Shown here: positions 15,786-24,132 of the stretch, in pieces
Position numbering within the stretch: the first letter of the stretch is position 1
Layout of the letters: each line of letters begins with the position of its first letter
Source of the DNA: Vibrio sp. SCSIO 43136
Lineage (GTDB): Bacteria; Pseudomonadota; Gammaproteobacteria; Enterobacterales; Vibrionaceae
Assembly (NCBI RefSeq): GCF_023716565.1
Contig: NZ_CP071848.1
Coordinates: 1,612,001-1,676,000 of the forward strand
Direction: 5' to 3'
DNA length: 64,000 nt
Notes under the pieces: model-generated
Seen by the model: only the letters and a program-made list of their open reading frames with translations
Told to the model about the DNA's origin: nothing
Database searches by the model: none
Translations under genes and position numbers: made by a program

Positions 15786-17960
15786 TTAACTATGTTGTTT
15801 TGCTAGCTTACGGTATTCGTGCAATAGCGGCTCGGTGTAACCACTTGGCTGTACTGCACCTTTAAAAATCAGGGCACGGGCGGCTTGATAAGCCGTGCTT
15901 TGTTCTAACTCTGGCGTCATTGGTACATAGCCCTCTGAACCTTCGTTTTGCTTATCTACCACTTGTGCCATGGTCGCCAAAATTGACTCAACTTGGCTTG
16001 GTGTACACACCTTATGTGCTAACCAGTTGGCAATATGTTGGCTCGATATACGTAGGGTCGCTCGGTCTTCCATTAGGCCTGTGTCATTAATATCTGGCAC
16101 TTTTGAACACCCAACACCCATCTCAATCCAGCGAACCACATAGCCAAGGATGCCTTGGACGTTGTTCTCCAGTTCACGTTCGATGTCTTGCTCAGAGAGC
16201 TGCATTTCTGTCGGCATTAGAGCAATTTTGCACATCTGCTTGCGAAGCGAAGCTCTGTCCTCGTCAAACCGTGCTTGTTGCTCTGTTACATCCACTTGGT
16301 GGTAATGGAGCGCATGCAGTGTTGCCGCTGTCGGCGAAGGCACCCAAGCCGTAGTCGCACCAGATTGTGGGTGAGCAATTTTTTGCTCCATCATCTGAGC
16401 CATCTCATCTGGCATCGCCCACATCCCTTTACCTATTTGGGCACGGCCTGCAAATCCACATGCTAAACCTACAGCGACATTGTTTTTCTCGTAAGCGCCG
16501 ATCCAAGGTTGGTTTTTAATTTCACCTTTTGGCAAAAATGCACCCGCTTGCATGCTGGTATGGATCTCATCACCCGTGCGGTCAAGGAAACCTGTGTTGA
16601 TGAACACCACGCGAGATTTTGCCTGACGAATACACTCTTTGAGGTTAAGAGAGGTGCGTCGCTCCTCATCCATAATGCCGATTTTCAATGTGTTTGGTGC
16701 AAGACCCAAAATTTGCTCAACTCGGCCAAAAATTTCACAAGAGAACGCCACTTCATCAGGACCATGCATCTTCGGCTTAACAATGTAGATGCTTCCAGTG
16801 CGTGTGTTACTTACTCGGCACGCATCTGGGTTAGTCAAACCGATGCTTCCAATCAGTGCTGTTACCGCCGCATCAACAATGCCTTCTGGTGCTTCTTCAC
16901 CATTAGGTAAGGTCACTAGGTCATTAGTCATCAAGTGGCCTACATTACGGATCATCAAAAGTGAACGGCCATGCAGAGTCACATCTTCGCCATCTTTACC
17001 CGTGAACGTCTTATCATCGTTCATTCGACGAGTGAGTGTTTTACCGCCCTTGTTAAAACTGGCTTCCAGTGTGCCAGTCACTAGCCCAAACCAGTTGCGG
17101 TACGCATCCACTTTGTCTTCAGCGTCAACAGCGGCGATTGAATCTTCAAAGTCCATGATGGTCGACATCGCAGACTCAACTAAAATATCGTCGAGGCCAG
17201 CTAAGTCATGCTTTCCAATCGCACCACCATGGTTGATTACAAGCTCAATGTGCAGTCCGTTATTTTTCAAAACGATTGATACTGGCTCTTCATCCATATC
17301 GCTTGCGGCAATGAATTGACCTGGGTTTTTAAGGCCCGTTTTGCTGCCATCAGGAAAGAAGGCCAACAAGTTGTGGAAATACACGGTGTAGCTTTCAACA
17401 TCGTGGTGAGAGCCTTCATTTAGCGGAAATACTCGGTCTAAAAAGTCTTTGGCATAACCGATTACTCGCTTGCCGCGAGCCGGGTTGTATTTTTTACCCG
17501 GTTGAATGCCTGCTTCGGTTTGACTAATCACGTCGGTACCGTACAGGGCATCGTAAAGGCTTCCCCAGCGAGCATTAGCAGCATTAAGCGCAAAGCGAGC
17601 ATTTTTCACAGGAACTACCAACTGCGGACCAGCGATTCGAGCAATTTCATCATCAACGTTATCGGTATCGATGGTGAAGTCTTCACCTTCTTCCAATAGG
17701 TAACCGATCTCTTTTAGGAAGGCTTGGTATTGGTCGCTGGTAAAAGAACGGTGAGATTTGTGGAACTCATCGATCTTCTGTTGCATATCATGACGAGTTT
17801 GAAGTAACGCATTGTTTGTTGGCGTTAAGTCAGTAACCATAGACATCAAACCATTCCAAAATTGGTCTGGAGACACAGATGTTAATGGAAGCACTTCTTC
17901 GTTAATAAACTGGTAGAAGCCCTGATGAATTTGGCACTCTTTCGTCATTGGTAAGTTCAT
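15786..17960 (-). CDS. glcB: malate synthase G
   Basis: 724 aa from the ATG at 17960, with AAGGA seven bases upstream; a TTG two codons earlier would leave no room for the ribosome binding site. It condenses glyoxylate and acetyl-CoA to malate. Catalytic residues are visible: Arg338 (LLMIRNVGH), the Mg2+ ligands in GIMDEERR (about E432) and NTGFLDRTG (about D460), and the late catalytic Asp in CSKVPDINDTGLMEDRATLR. The size and domain order are those of the G isoform. Residues 178-333 are the part that also exists as a separate gene at 1485-2030. It is co-oriented with aceA and divergent from the DUF3612 regulator. Confidence 0.95.
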   Translation of the reverse strand: MNLPMTKECQIHQGFYQFINEEVLPLTSVSPDQFWNGLMSMVTDLTPTNNALLQTRHDMQQKIDEFHKSHRSFTSDQYQAFLKEIGYLLEEGEDFTIDTDNVDDEIARIAGPQLVVPVKNARFALNAANARWGSLYDALYGTDVISQTEAGIQPGKKYNPARGKRVIGYAKDFLDRVFPLNEGSHHDVESYTVYFHNLLAFFPDGSKTGLKNPGQFIAASDMDEEPVSIVLKNNGLHIELVINHGGAIGKHDLAGLDDILVESAMSTIMDFEDSIAAVDAEDKVDAYRNWFGLVTGTLEASFNKGGKTLTRRMNDDKTFTGKDGEDVTLHGRSLLMIRNVGHLMTNDLVTLPNGEEAPEGIVDAAVTALIGSIGLTNPDACRVSNTRTGSIYIVKPKMHGPDEVAFSCEIFGRVEQILGLAPNTLKIGIMDEERRTSLNLKECIRQAKSRVVFINTGFLDRTGDEIHTSMQAGAFLPKGEIKNQPWIGAYEKNNVAVGLACGFAGRAQIGKGMWAMPDEMAQMMEQKIAHPQSGATTAWVPSPTAATLHALHYHQVDVTEQQARFDEDRASLRKQMCKIALMPTEMQLSEQDIERELENNVQGILGYVVRWIEMGVGCSKVPDINDTGLMEDRATLRISSQHIANWLAHKVCTPSQVESILATMAQVVDKQNEGSEGYVPMTPELEQSTAYQAARALIFKGAVQPSGYTEPLLHEYRKLAKQHS

Positions 17961-18109
17961 GGGCAATTCCTTTTGCTCTTATTTAGAGTTATTACTCTGG
18001 TCAATTCATCACACTTTTTCAGTGAGTTAGCTCATGATTCAAACATTTGTTCGAATTTTGTTGCTTCGATGGATTTACTTTAACTAAAAATTTACTAAAA
18101 TTTCACAAT

Positions 18110-18134
18110 GAAAATTACACAGTGTGAATTTTAC
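18110..18134. promoter_or_regulatory. candidate operator at the glyoxylate-shunt/regulator divergent promoter
   Basis: On the minus strand the core reads TTCACACTGTGTAA with flanks GTAAAA upstream and TTTTC downstream, an imperfect palindrome. It ends 4 nt before the regulator ATG, a position suited to autorepression. The site at 1356-1379 has the same core and flanks. Confidence 0.55.
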
Positions 18135-18138
18135 AATT

Positions 18139-19698
18139 ATGAAGAACAGCAAAAGCCTATTTAGACAGTCTCATTTCCTAGGTACTAAGATACGTAACCT
18201 ACGGAAACGTAACCATTTAACACTTGAAGACCTCTCTGCACGTTGTATAAAACTTGACCCAGAGTATGCGCCTTCAGTTTCATACCTATCGATGATAGAG
18301 CGCGGTAAAAGAGTGCCGAGTGAAGACATGTTGGAGGTGATTGCCGCCGTTTTTCAGAAAAAAGCGCAATGGTTTTTGGATGATGCCAATGAACAAAATG
18401 AAATGGTTCCTGAGAAGGGAACCCGTGGTGGGATTAAAGGCATGGCGCTGGAACCAAGCTTTCTTTTCTCTAATGATATTTTGCAAATCGCCATTCCAGA
18501 GATGCTCAATCAAACCGGCACTACAGGTCGGCAATTTGCTCATCTACTGATCCGTGCGTTTCAGGAGCATAACCTTAATCACTTCCCTGACCTTGAACGA
18601 GCGGCTGAAGAAGTTGGTCGAAAAAGAATGCCGCTCAGCCCTGATGATCTGTTTGAGATTTGTGATGAAGTCGGGCTTAAAATAAAGTGGTTTAGAGAAG
18701 CACCAGAGCCTGTCAGTGATGAGTCTGTCGGCGATCGTCAGAGAGTAAAACGCTCATATTTCCAGCCACCTAATACCCTCCACCTCAATACTATGTTGAA
18801 GAAAGATCCTATTCGCCTCAAATACGATCTGGCCGTTAACATTGGTCATATGGTGCTGCACCAAGGTGACGGGGAGAAAAGTATGGTGGTGGCTGATGCC
18901 AACCCAAGCTATGGAGTTCGAGACGAAGCACAGCCGAATACTTCGGTCGAATTAGATTCCACAAAAATCCTTCATGCATGGCGAGATTTTGAGTGCTCTT
19001 TCTTTGCTGGCGCACTACTGTGTCCTCGGGTGCCATTTCGCCAACTTTTGGACCGCAACGGCTATGAGCTCAGTGTTTGTAAACAAGCGGGCGTATCAGA
19101 ATCCATCGCCATGCGCCGCATGACTGCTGTCTCCCCTTACCCGCATTGGCACTATTTTGATGCCTACAATCCAGGTAAATTGAAAGCCGTTTATCGTGGT
19201 AACGGTATTCCATTACCATGGGGAAATATGCGCATGGTTGAGGACCCTTGCCAGCACTGGTCAGTATTTAGGATGGTGACCAACGATGCCGACTACAACC
19301 AAAGTGTTGCGCAGATTTCGATCCTGATGCAAAACGATGTTCCGCATATCTATTGCTGTGAATCGGTCAAAGTCAAAGATTTAGCAGGTAATGCACATGT
19401 ACTGTGTAGCGGTGTTGATCTCAACCCTGCCATTAATGCACAAGGGCATGATGCAGTGAAAGTTGCAGGTCAACTGAAAGAGGCCTGTGTAAAAAACGGA
19501 GGGACTGCTACCATTCCTCATAGTATCAAGAAGCTTCTCATGACAGTGTCTCGCATACTTAATATCAACTGGATTGAGCGAGGTATCGATAACGAAGCGA
19601 GGCTAATTTGTTCAAGAGGTACCGTATGCCCACGTATACCTCAATGTTATGCCCGCCCTGAAAGAGACAAGATCGAATCCATTGAAGTTTTGAAATGA
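18139..19698 (+). CDS. XRE/DUF3612-family transcriptional regulator
   Basis: 519 aa from the ATG at 18139; an upstream GTG at 18124 lies inside the presumed operator. Residues about 10-80 are a Cro/CI helix-turn-helix (LGTKIRNLRKRNHLTLEDLS, SYLSMIERGKRVPSEDML). The C-terminal half matches the DUF3612 type found in Vibrio, related in layout to ScfR/RamB-like regulators that sense acyl-CoA metabolism. It contains a Cys-rich end (CSRGTVCPRIPQCYARP). It is divergent from malate synthase G, so control of the glyoxylate shunt is the natural inference. The effector is not known. Confidence 0.8.
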   Translation: MKNSKSLFRQSHFLGTKIRNLRKRNHLTLEDLSARCIKLDPEYAPSVSYLSMIERGKRVPSEDMLEVIAAVFQKKAQWFLDDANEQNEMVPEKGTRGGIKGMALEPSFLFSNDILQIAIPEMLNQTGTTGRQFAHLLIRAFQEHNLNHFPDLERAAEEVGRKRMPLSPDDLFEICDEVGLKIKWFREAPEPVSDESVGDRQRVKRSYFQPPNTLHLNTMLKKDPIRLKYDLAVNIGHMVLHQGDGEKSMVVADANPSYGVRDEAQPNTSVELDSTKILHAWRDFECSFFAGALLCPRVPFRQLLDRNGYELSVCKQAGVSESIAMRRMTAVSPYPHWHYFDAYNPGKLKAVYRGNGIPLPWGNMRMVEDPCQHWSVFRMVTNDADYNQSVAQISILMQNDVPHIYCCESVKVKDLAGNAHVLCSGVDLNPAINAQGHDAVKVAGQLKEACVKNGGTATIPHSIKKLLMTVSRILNINWIERGIDNEARLICSRGTVCPRIPQCYARPERDKIESIEVLK

Positions 19699-19705
19699 TT
19701 CAGGC

Positions 19706-19781
19706 AAAAAAAGGACGCCTTTCCAGAGGACTGGAAAAGGCGTCAAAGCCTCTGAAATAACCGATACGAGAGTGTATCCAC
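19706..19781 (-). ncRNA. candidate sigma-54-dependent small RNA, about 76 nt
   Basis: On the minus strand the sigma-54-type promoter at 19790-19807 would start transcription near 19781-19779. The predicted RNA begins with a small hairpin (GATAC-ACTCTC-GTATC), then an unpaired linker (GGTTATTTCAGAGGCTTT). It ends in a strong intrinsic terminator: GACGCCTTT and AAGGCGTC arms with an inner TCCAG/CTGGA stem, then seven U residues (plus-strand A-run 19706-19712). There is no ORF of note. The plus strand has no T-run after the hairpin, so this is not the terminator of the DUF3612 gene. Confidence 0.6.
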
Positions 19782-19789
19782 TTATACTA

Positions 19790-19807
19790 ATGCCAACTCT
19801 GTGCCAA
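19790..19807 (-). promoter_or_regulatory. sigma-54-type promoter (-24/-12)
   Basis: Minus-strand TTGGCACAGAGTTGGCAT has TGGCAC at -24 and a GC pair at -12. The GG-to-GC distance is exactly 12 nt; the only departure from consensus is TGGCA for TTGCA. About 90-110 nt upstream are the inverted half-sites GTGCA (19892-19896) and TGCAC (19912-19916), a possible activator-binding site. Confidence 0.6.
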
Positions 19808-20033
19808 CAATGAAAAACTTTAATTGATAAGTAATTTCAACGACTTATGAAAGACAACTAAAACACCCTTTTCACCATCGCTTCGCTTTAGTGCAATTAC
19901 CCTTATTTTCTGCACCAGAATACCCCAAAAGTAGTAGTTACAAACTTGAATGTGACATTCATCTCTTATTCATTTTCGTTCACTTAGTATTAAGTCATCG
20001 CCAATTCAATTGGTATTTAAACCCAGAGGATCT

Positions 20034-20249
20034 ATGAATCGAATCATTGTTACTGCCGTTGCATTTATCGTTGGCCTTTTCTCGTTAGTTCTTGGTCTGG
20101 TATTAACACCGTTTCTTGCTCTTGCAGCATTCCTAACGGGCAAGAAAATTAAAAAACAGATGGAACAATCGAGTTTTAGCCACCAATTTGGTACTCACTC
20201 AACCGTTATCGAGGGTGAATATGAAGAAGTTAAAGCCAAGCAAGTCTGA
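20034..20249 (+). CDS. small membrane protein, unknown function
   Basis: 71 aa from the ATG at 20034 (AGAGGA just upstream). One or two hydrophobic segments span residues about 5-37 (VTAVAFIVGLFSLVLGLVLTP, then ALAAFLTG). A Lys-rich stretch and an acidic C-terminus (VIEGEYEEVKAKQV) follow. The next gene begins inside its 3' end, overlapping by 29 nt. I do not recognise the family. Confidence 0.6.
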   Translation: MNRIIVTAVAFIVGLFSLVLGLVLTPFLALAAFLTGKKIKKQMEQSSFSHQFGTHSTVIEGEYEEVKAKQV

Positions 20250-20457
20250 AAAAATTAAAAGGGCGCTGAGGAAGCGTGGTGCATTTATGTTCTATGCGGT
20301 TGCAGCGATAACTACTGGTATCATTACCGCACCTGCGCTAGATCACAATTCGGGTAATTCAGTGATCGCTGAACAACCCAAAATTGAAGTGACGAGAGTC
20401 CAGTATCAACCTGATGACATCAAATTGAGAGATCAGTCGCAAATATTTTCAATATAA
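20221..20457 (+). CDS. small membrane-anchored protein, unknown function
   Basis: 78 aa from the ATG at 20221, with GAGG six bases upstream. A strongly basic N-terminus (KKLKPSKSEKIKRALRKR) precedes one membrane helix (about residues 21-39, AFMFYAVAAITTGIITAPAL) and a periplasmic tail. It overlaps the preceding small membrane protein gene by 29 nt in another frame, which implies coupled translation and a shared function. A hairpin GTGCGG/CCGCAC follows the stop codon at about 20463-20483. Confidence 0.55.
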   Translation: MKKLKPSKSEKIKRALRKRGAFMFYAVAAITTGIITAPALDHNSGNSVIAEQPKIEVTRVQYQPDDIKLRDQSQIFSI

Positions 20458-20794
20458 AACCTGTGCGGTATCTGCGCCGCACTTGTTAACGCAAAAATAA
20501 CAACAAAAACACATTCTCTGTGATATCAAACGCAAAGTAGATTTTTATTCATGAAAAATAAGATCACTTAAGTGGCTGTAATTTTAACCTGGCGTGCCTG
20601 ATATTTCGGCAACTTACCCAACTTATAGCACATCAAATTCCGCACTTAATTTTGCTAGCTGAAAAACGTCTCCGCCATTACACTTTTGCAGCATAAAAAC
20701 AACAAAACACTCCCTACATAAACCCAGCTAGAGCTCTGGTTTACTTAAAAGCCAGACCTCCAAGCGAAATAACGTGAAAAGGTCTAAAAAACCA
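20458..20794. other. intergenic region upstream of GAPDH
   Basis: This 337-nt AT-rich gap holds a weak terminator-like hairpin near its start and presumably the GAPDH promoter. I see no ORF or RNA gene in it. Confidence 0.4.
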
Positions 20795-22231
20795 ATGAGT
20801 CCAGAAAAATACCTTCTAGACTGGCAGTCTTGCCAAACCAATTCCGAAGCCATGTCCCCTCTACTTGGTCAGCTATACCGTGAGAAAGGTGTTGAAGTAA
20901 CACTCTTCGGACGAATGATGATCAATGCTTCTACAATTGAAATAATCAAAGCGCACCGTCTATCCAAGCGTTATGTCAGCAATGAAATCACCACTGACAA
21001 AACCTTACCGATTCTTCAAGTGATGAATAAAATGCCGCTAGCACCGTGTCGAGTTGATATTGGACAACTTGCCAGTGGCTACTGGCAAAACCATGAAGAT
21101 GAAAACGGCCTAGAGGACTACCTAGCCACTGCGCTAAATGAGCCTTTGAAATCTAACCAAGACCCACAAGTGAAAGACGTCGTACTTTATGGCTTTGGTC
21201 GTATAGGTCGACTACTAACACGCCTTCTCGTCGAGAAAAGTGGTGCGGGTTACCCACTTCGACTAAAAGCGGTCGTGGTTCGTGGTGGTAAAGATGGTGA
21301 CCTTGCAAAGCGTGCAAGTCTTCTTCGCCGCGACTCTGTGCATGGTAACTTTAACGGCAGTATTACTATCGATGAAGAGCGTGATGCTCTGATCGTGAAC
21401 GGCAACTACATCCAGTTTATCTATGCTAACAGCCCAGCTGAAGTGGATTACACCCAGTATGGAATTAGCAATGCGTTAGTGGTCGATAACACCGGTGTAT
21501 GGCGTGATGCGGATGGTCTTTCTCGTCACCTTGAATGTGCTGGCGCATCAAAAGTACTCCTGACCGCACCAGGAAAAGGGGCGATTAAGAATGTAGTCTT
21601 TGGCGTCAATGAAAATGTAATTGAAGAAAGTGACATTATCGTTTCGGCAGCAAGCTGTACAACTAACGCAATTACCCCAGTACTTAAAGCGGTCAACGAC
21701 AAGTATGGTATTGATTCGGGACACATTGAAACGGTTCACTCCTATACCAATGATCAAAACCTAATCGATAACTTCCATAGTGGTGAGCGACGTGGGCGTT
21801 CAGCATCACTGAACATGGTACTTACCTCAACGGGCGCTGCTAAAGCGGTATCCAAGGCTTTACCTGAACTAGAAGGTAAATTAACGGGTAACGCTATTCG
21901 TGTACCTACACCTAATGTTTCGATGGCAGTAGCTAACCTCAACTTGCACAACGTTGCGGAAAAAGACGAACTGAATGAATTCCTTCGCAATATGGCGTTA
22001 GATTCTGAGTTATCTGCACAAATTGACTATACCGAATCTACCGAAGTGGTCTCGACCGATATCGTTGGGTCACGTCACCCAAGTGTGGTTGATGGAGCCG
22101 CAACTATTGCCCAAGACAAACGCTGCGTCCTGTATATCTGGTATGACAATGAGTTTGGCTACAGCTGTCAGGTGGTCCATTGCATGGAACAAATGATGGG
22201 TGTTCGCTACAAAGCTTATCCTCAAGGGTAA
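20795..22231 (+). CDS. glyceraldehyde-3-phosphate dehydrogenase with N-terminal extension
   Basis: 478 aa from the ATG at 20795; a GTG at 20774 would add seven residues. The GAPDH core starts at the dinucleotide-binding motif YGFGRIGR (about 132-139) and includes the catalytic Cys in SAASCTTNAI and the closing WYDNEFGYS. About 125 residues precede the NAD-binding motif, which ordinary GAPDHs of about 330 aa lack. Such long GAPDHs are a recognised proteobacterial subgroup. A gluconeogenic or specialised role is possible but not shown. A terminator follows. Confidence 0.88.
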   Translation: MSPEKYLLDWQSCQTNSEAMSPLLGQLYREKGVEVTLFGRMMINASTIEIIKAHRLSKRYVSNEITTDKTLPILQVMNKMPLAPCRVDIGQLASGYWQNHEDENGLEDYLATALNEPLKSNQDPQVKDVVLYGFGRIGRLLTRLLVEKSGAGYPLRLKAVVVRGGKDGDLAKRASLLRRDSVHGNFNGSITIDEERDALIVNGNYIQFIYANSPAEVDYTQYGISNALVVDNTGVWRDADGLSRHLECAGASKVLLTAPGKGAIKNVVFGVNENVIEESDIIVSAASCTTNAITPVLKAVNDKYGIDSGHIETVHSYTNDQNLIDNFHSGERRGRSASLNMVLTSTGAAKAVSKALPELEGKLTGNAIRVPTPNVSMAVANLNLHNVAEKDELNEFLRNMALDSELSAQIDYTESTEVVSTDIVGSRHPSVVDGAATIAQDKRCVLYIWYDNEFGYSCQVVHCMEQMMGVRYKAYPQG

Positions 22232-22289
22232 TCAATTTTGGATGTGCTAGCCTAGCCGCCATTAATGCAGTAAACATTGAAGTATTTGT

Positions 22290-22321
22290 GTCGCCCTATC
22301 CTCCCTTGGGCGACTTTTTTT
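22290..22321 (+). terminator. rho-independent terminator of GAPDH gene
   Basis: GTCGCCC and GGGCGAC form the stem around an 11-nt loop, followed by seven T residues. It abuts the end of the convergent btuD gene. Confidence 0.85.
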
Positions 22322-23069
22322 ATTCAAAAATAAGGTGAGGGTTACCTTCAAGTTCGACACAGCGAACGTGAGTATCATAGACGTCACTGAGCAGTTGTGG
22401 GCTTAATACTTCTCGCTTATCACCAAACTTTTTCATCACACCTTTTTGCAGCAGCAAAGCTTTGTCAGCATGCTTCAACGCTCGATTCAGATCATGATTG
22501 GCGATAATTATCGATAGCCCGAGTTTGGCGATATCATCTATCAAGTCGTACAACAGCTTCTCTTGACCAATATCTAAGGGAGCTGCTGGCTCATCCAGAA
22601 TCAATAGTTGCGAATTTGGATTAAGTGTCGGCCAAATCTGCAAGCAGATCGCCGCTATCCGTACTCGTTGCCATTCGCCTCCTGAAAGTTGTCCCACTTG
22701 CCTATCAAGCTTGTCAGCAATAGCAAGTCGCTGGCAAAGATGCTTGAGTGTACGTTCTACTTCATCGAGCTCAGCGTTAGTTGGGATCGAAAGCGAGAGA
22801 AAATGAAACACAGAAATCGAGAAGGCTGGTCTTGCTTGCTGAGGTAGATAACCTCGCTGGCTCGAAAGCTCATCCAACGACTGGCGTGAAATATCTTGCC
22901 GAGCGATCTCGACCCTTCCGTGATAATCAAGAAGCCCTGAGACTGCATTGAGTAAGGTGCTTTTACCACTGCCGTTAGGACCAATGACATGCAAAATCTC
23001 TCCTTTACTCAGCGAAAAAGAGAGTGGCAGTAGTCGGTTCGATACTTGAAGGTCTTTAACGCAAATCAT
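22320..23069 (-). CDS. btuD: vitamin B12 ABC importer, ATPase
   Basis: 249 aa. Walker [15 protein letters not shown] signature [12 protein letters not shown], Walker [13 protein letters not shown] and switch His in ANHDLNRAL are all present. It pairs with the BtuC permease whose gene overlaps its start by 14 nt, so the two are co-translated. With the periplasmic BtuF (not in this window) it would drive cobalamin uptake across the inner membrane. Confidence 0.93.
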   Translation of the reverse strand: MICVKDLQVSNRLLPLSFSLSKGEILHVIGPNGSGKSTLLNAVSGLLDYHGRVEIARQDISRQSLDELSSQRGYLPQQARPAFSISVFHFLSLSIPTNAELDEVERTLKHLCQRLAIADKLDRQVGQLSGGEWQRVRIAAICLQIWPTLNPNSQLLILDEPAAPLDIGQEKLLYDLIDDIAKLGLSIIIANHDLNRALKHADKALLLQKGVMKKFGDKREVLSPQLLSDVYDTHVRCVELEGNPHLIFE

Positions 23070-24051
23070 GATTTTTCAATAACATCCAAATAAATATCGG
23101 CGCACCTAGTGACGTTGTCACAACGCCAAGGGGTAGTTCTGCTGAATTAAGTGCTGTGCGAGCAACCAGATCCGCCAATACTAGCAGCCCCGCTCCTACC
23201 AGTGCTGAAAGTGGCAGCAAAAATCGATTTTCGGTGCCAATTGCCAGCCTTAATAGATGAGGAACCACAAGGCCAACAAAACTGATGATGCCACCCAACG
23301 CCACTGACATGCCCACCAGCAAAGAAACAGCCAATATCAATTGCCAACGCAGTTTGTTGACATCAACACCTAGTTGGCGAGCGTGAATCTCACCAACCAT
23401 GAGTTTATCAAGACGTTTGCCTTGCAAGCATAGCCAACCAATAACAGGTAGCATCAATAAGGTTAAGGTGTGCTGCGACCAACTTGCACCACCAATACTG
23501 CCCATTAACCAATACATCAGGGCGCGCATGCTCATATCGTCACTGAAATAGAACGCCCAAGTCACCGCTGCGCCGGTCAATATCCCAATCGCAATGCCAA
23601 CCAATAGTAAGCGGGGTGTACTCAAGCGCATGCTTCGCGCCATCCATACCAGCAAAAAAGTGAAGACCAGAGAACCAGATACCGCAGTGAGCATAGATAA
23701 TGCAGGGGTTGGGTCAAACGGTAAAAAGAACAACAGCAATATCATCGCAAGGCTTGCACCACCAGAAATACCAAGCACTCCAGGCTCTGCGAGCGGGTTG
23801 CCCAATAGCACCTGCAAACTCGCCCCAGAGACTGCAAGTGCAGCGCCAATTGCGAGAGCAGAGATGAGCCTCGGCATTCTAAGTTCGGTCAATAACATTT
23901 GATTGAGCGGCTCTTGCCAGTTACTTGGGGTGATGATCACCTCACCTACGGCGAGATAGATCAGGGTGACAACGAAAGTTATCGCTCCAAATAACCAAAA
24001 AAATCTCACCCATCGCTGCTGGTTGCGTTGAAGTAACCGATTGAAATCCAT
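23056..24051 (-). CDS. btuC: vitamin B12 ABC importer, permease
   Basis: 331 aa with about ten hydrophobic segments, FecCD family. It shows [24 protein letters not shown] near the N-terminus and [15 protein letters not shown] near the C-terminus, both typical of BtuC. It overlaps btuD. No cobalamin riboswitch is visible in the 81-nt gap upstream. Confidence 0.93.
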   Translation of the reverse strand: MDFNRLLQRNQQRWVRFFWLFGAITFVVTLIYLAVGEVIITPSNWQEPLNQMLLTELRMPRLISALAIGAALAVSGASLQVLLGNPLAEPGVLGISGGASLAMILLLFFLPFDPTPALSMLTAVSGSLVFTFLLVWMARSMRLSTPRLLLVGIAIGILTGAAVTWAFYFSDDMSMRALMYWLMGSIGGASWSQHTLTLLMLPVIGWLCLQGKRLDKLMVGEIHARQLGVDVNKLRWQLILAVSLLVGMSVALGGIISFVGLVVPHLLRLAIGTENRFLLPLSALVGAGLLVLADLVARTALNSAELPLGVVTTSLGAPIFIWMLLKNHDLR

Positions 24052-24132
24052 AATGCTCTGTAGTGTCCAAAAAAGTGCTGTTACCTTACTTGCTTGCTAA
24101 AAAAAAGCAAAAGCTAATTAGGTCAACCAGAC

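Noticed and set aside
16103..17699. Several plus-strand ORFs of 60-176 codons across the malate synthase gene
   Set aside because: All are antisense shadows of a long conserved gene, with no independent start signals.
19892..19916. NtrC or LuxO binding site upstream of the sigma-54 promoter
   Set aside because: The half-sites are GTGCA-N15-TGCAC, the reverse orientation of NtrC sites and a longer spacing than LuxO sites. The activator is left unnamed.
24052..24132. Possible cobalamin riboswitch before btuC
   Set aside because: The gap is only 81 nt, too short for the element, and shows only an AT-rich stretch.
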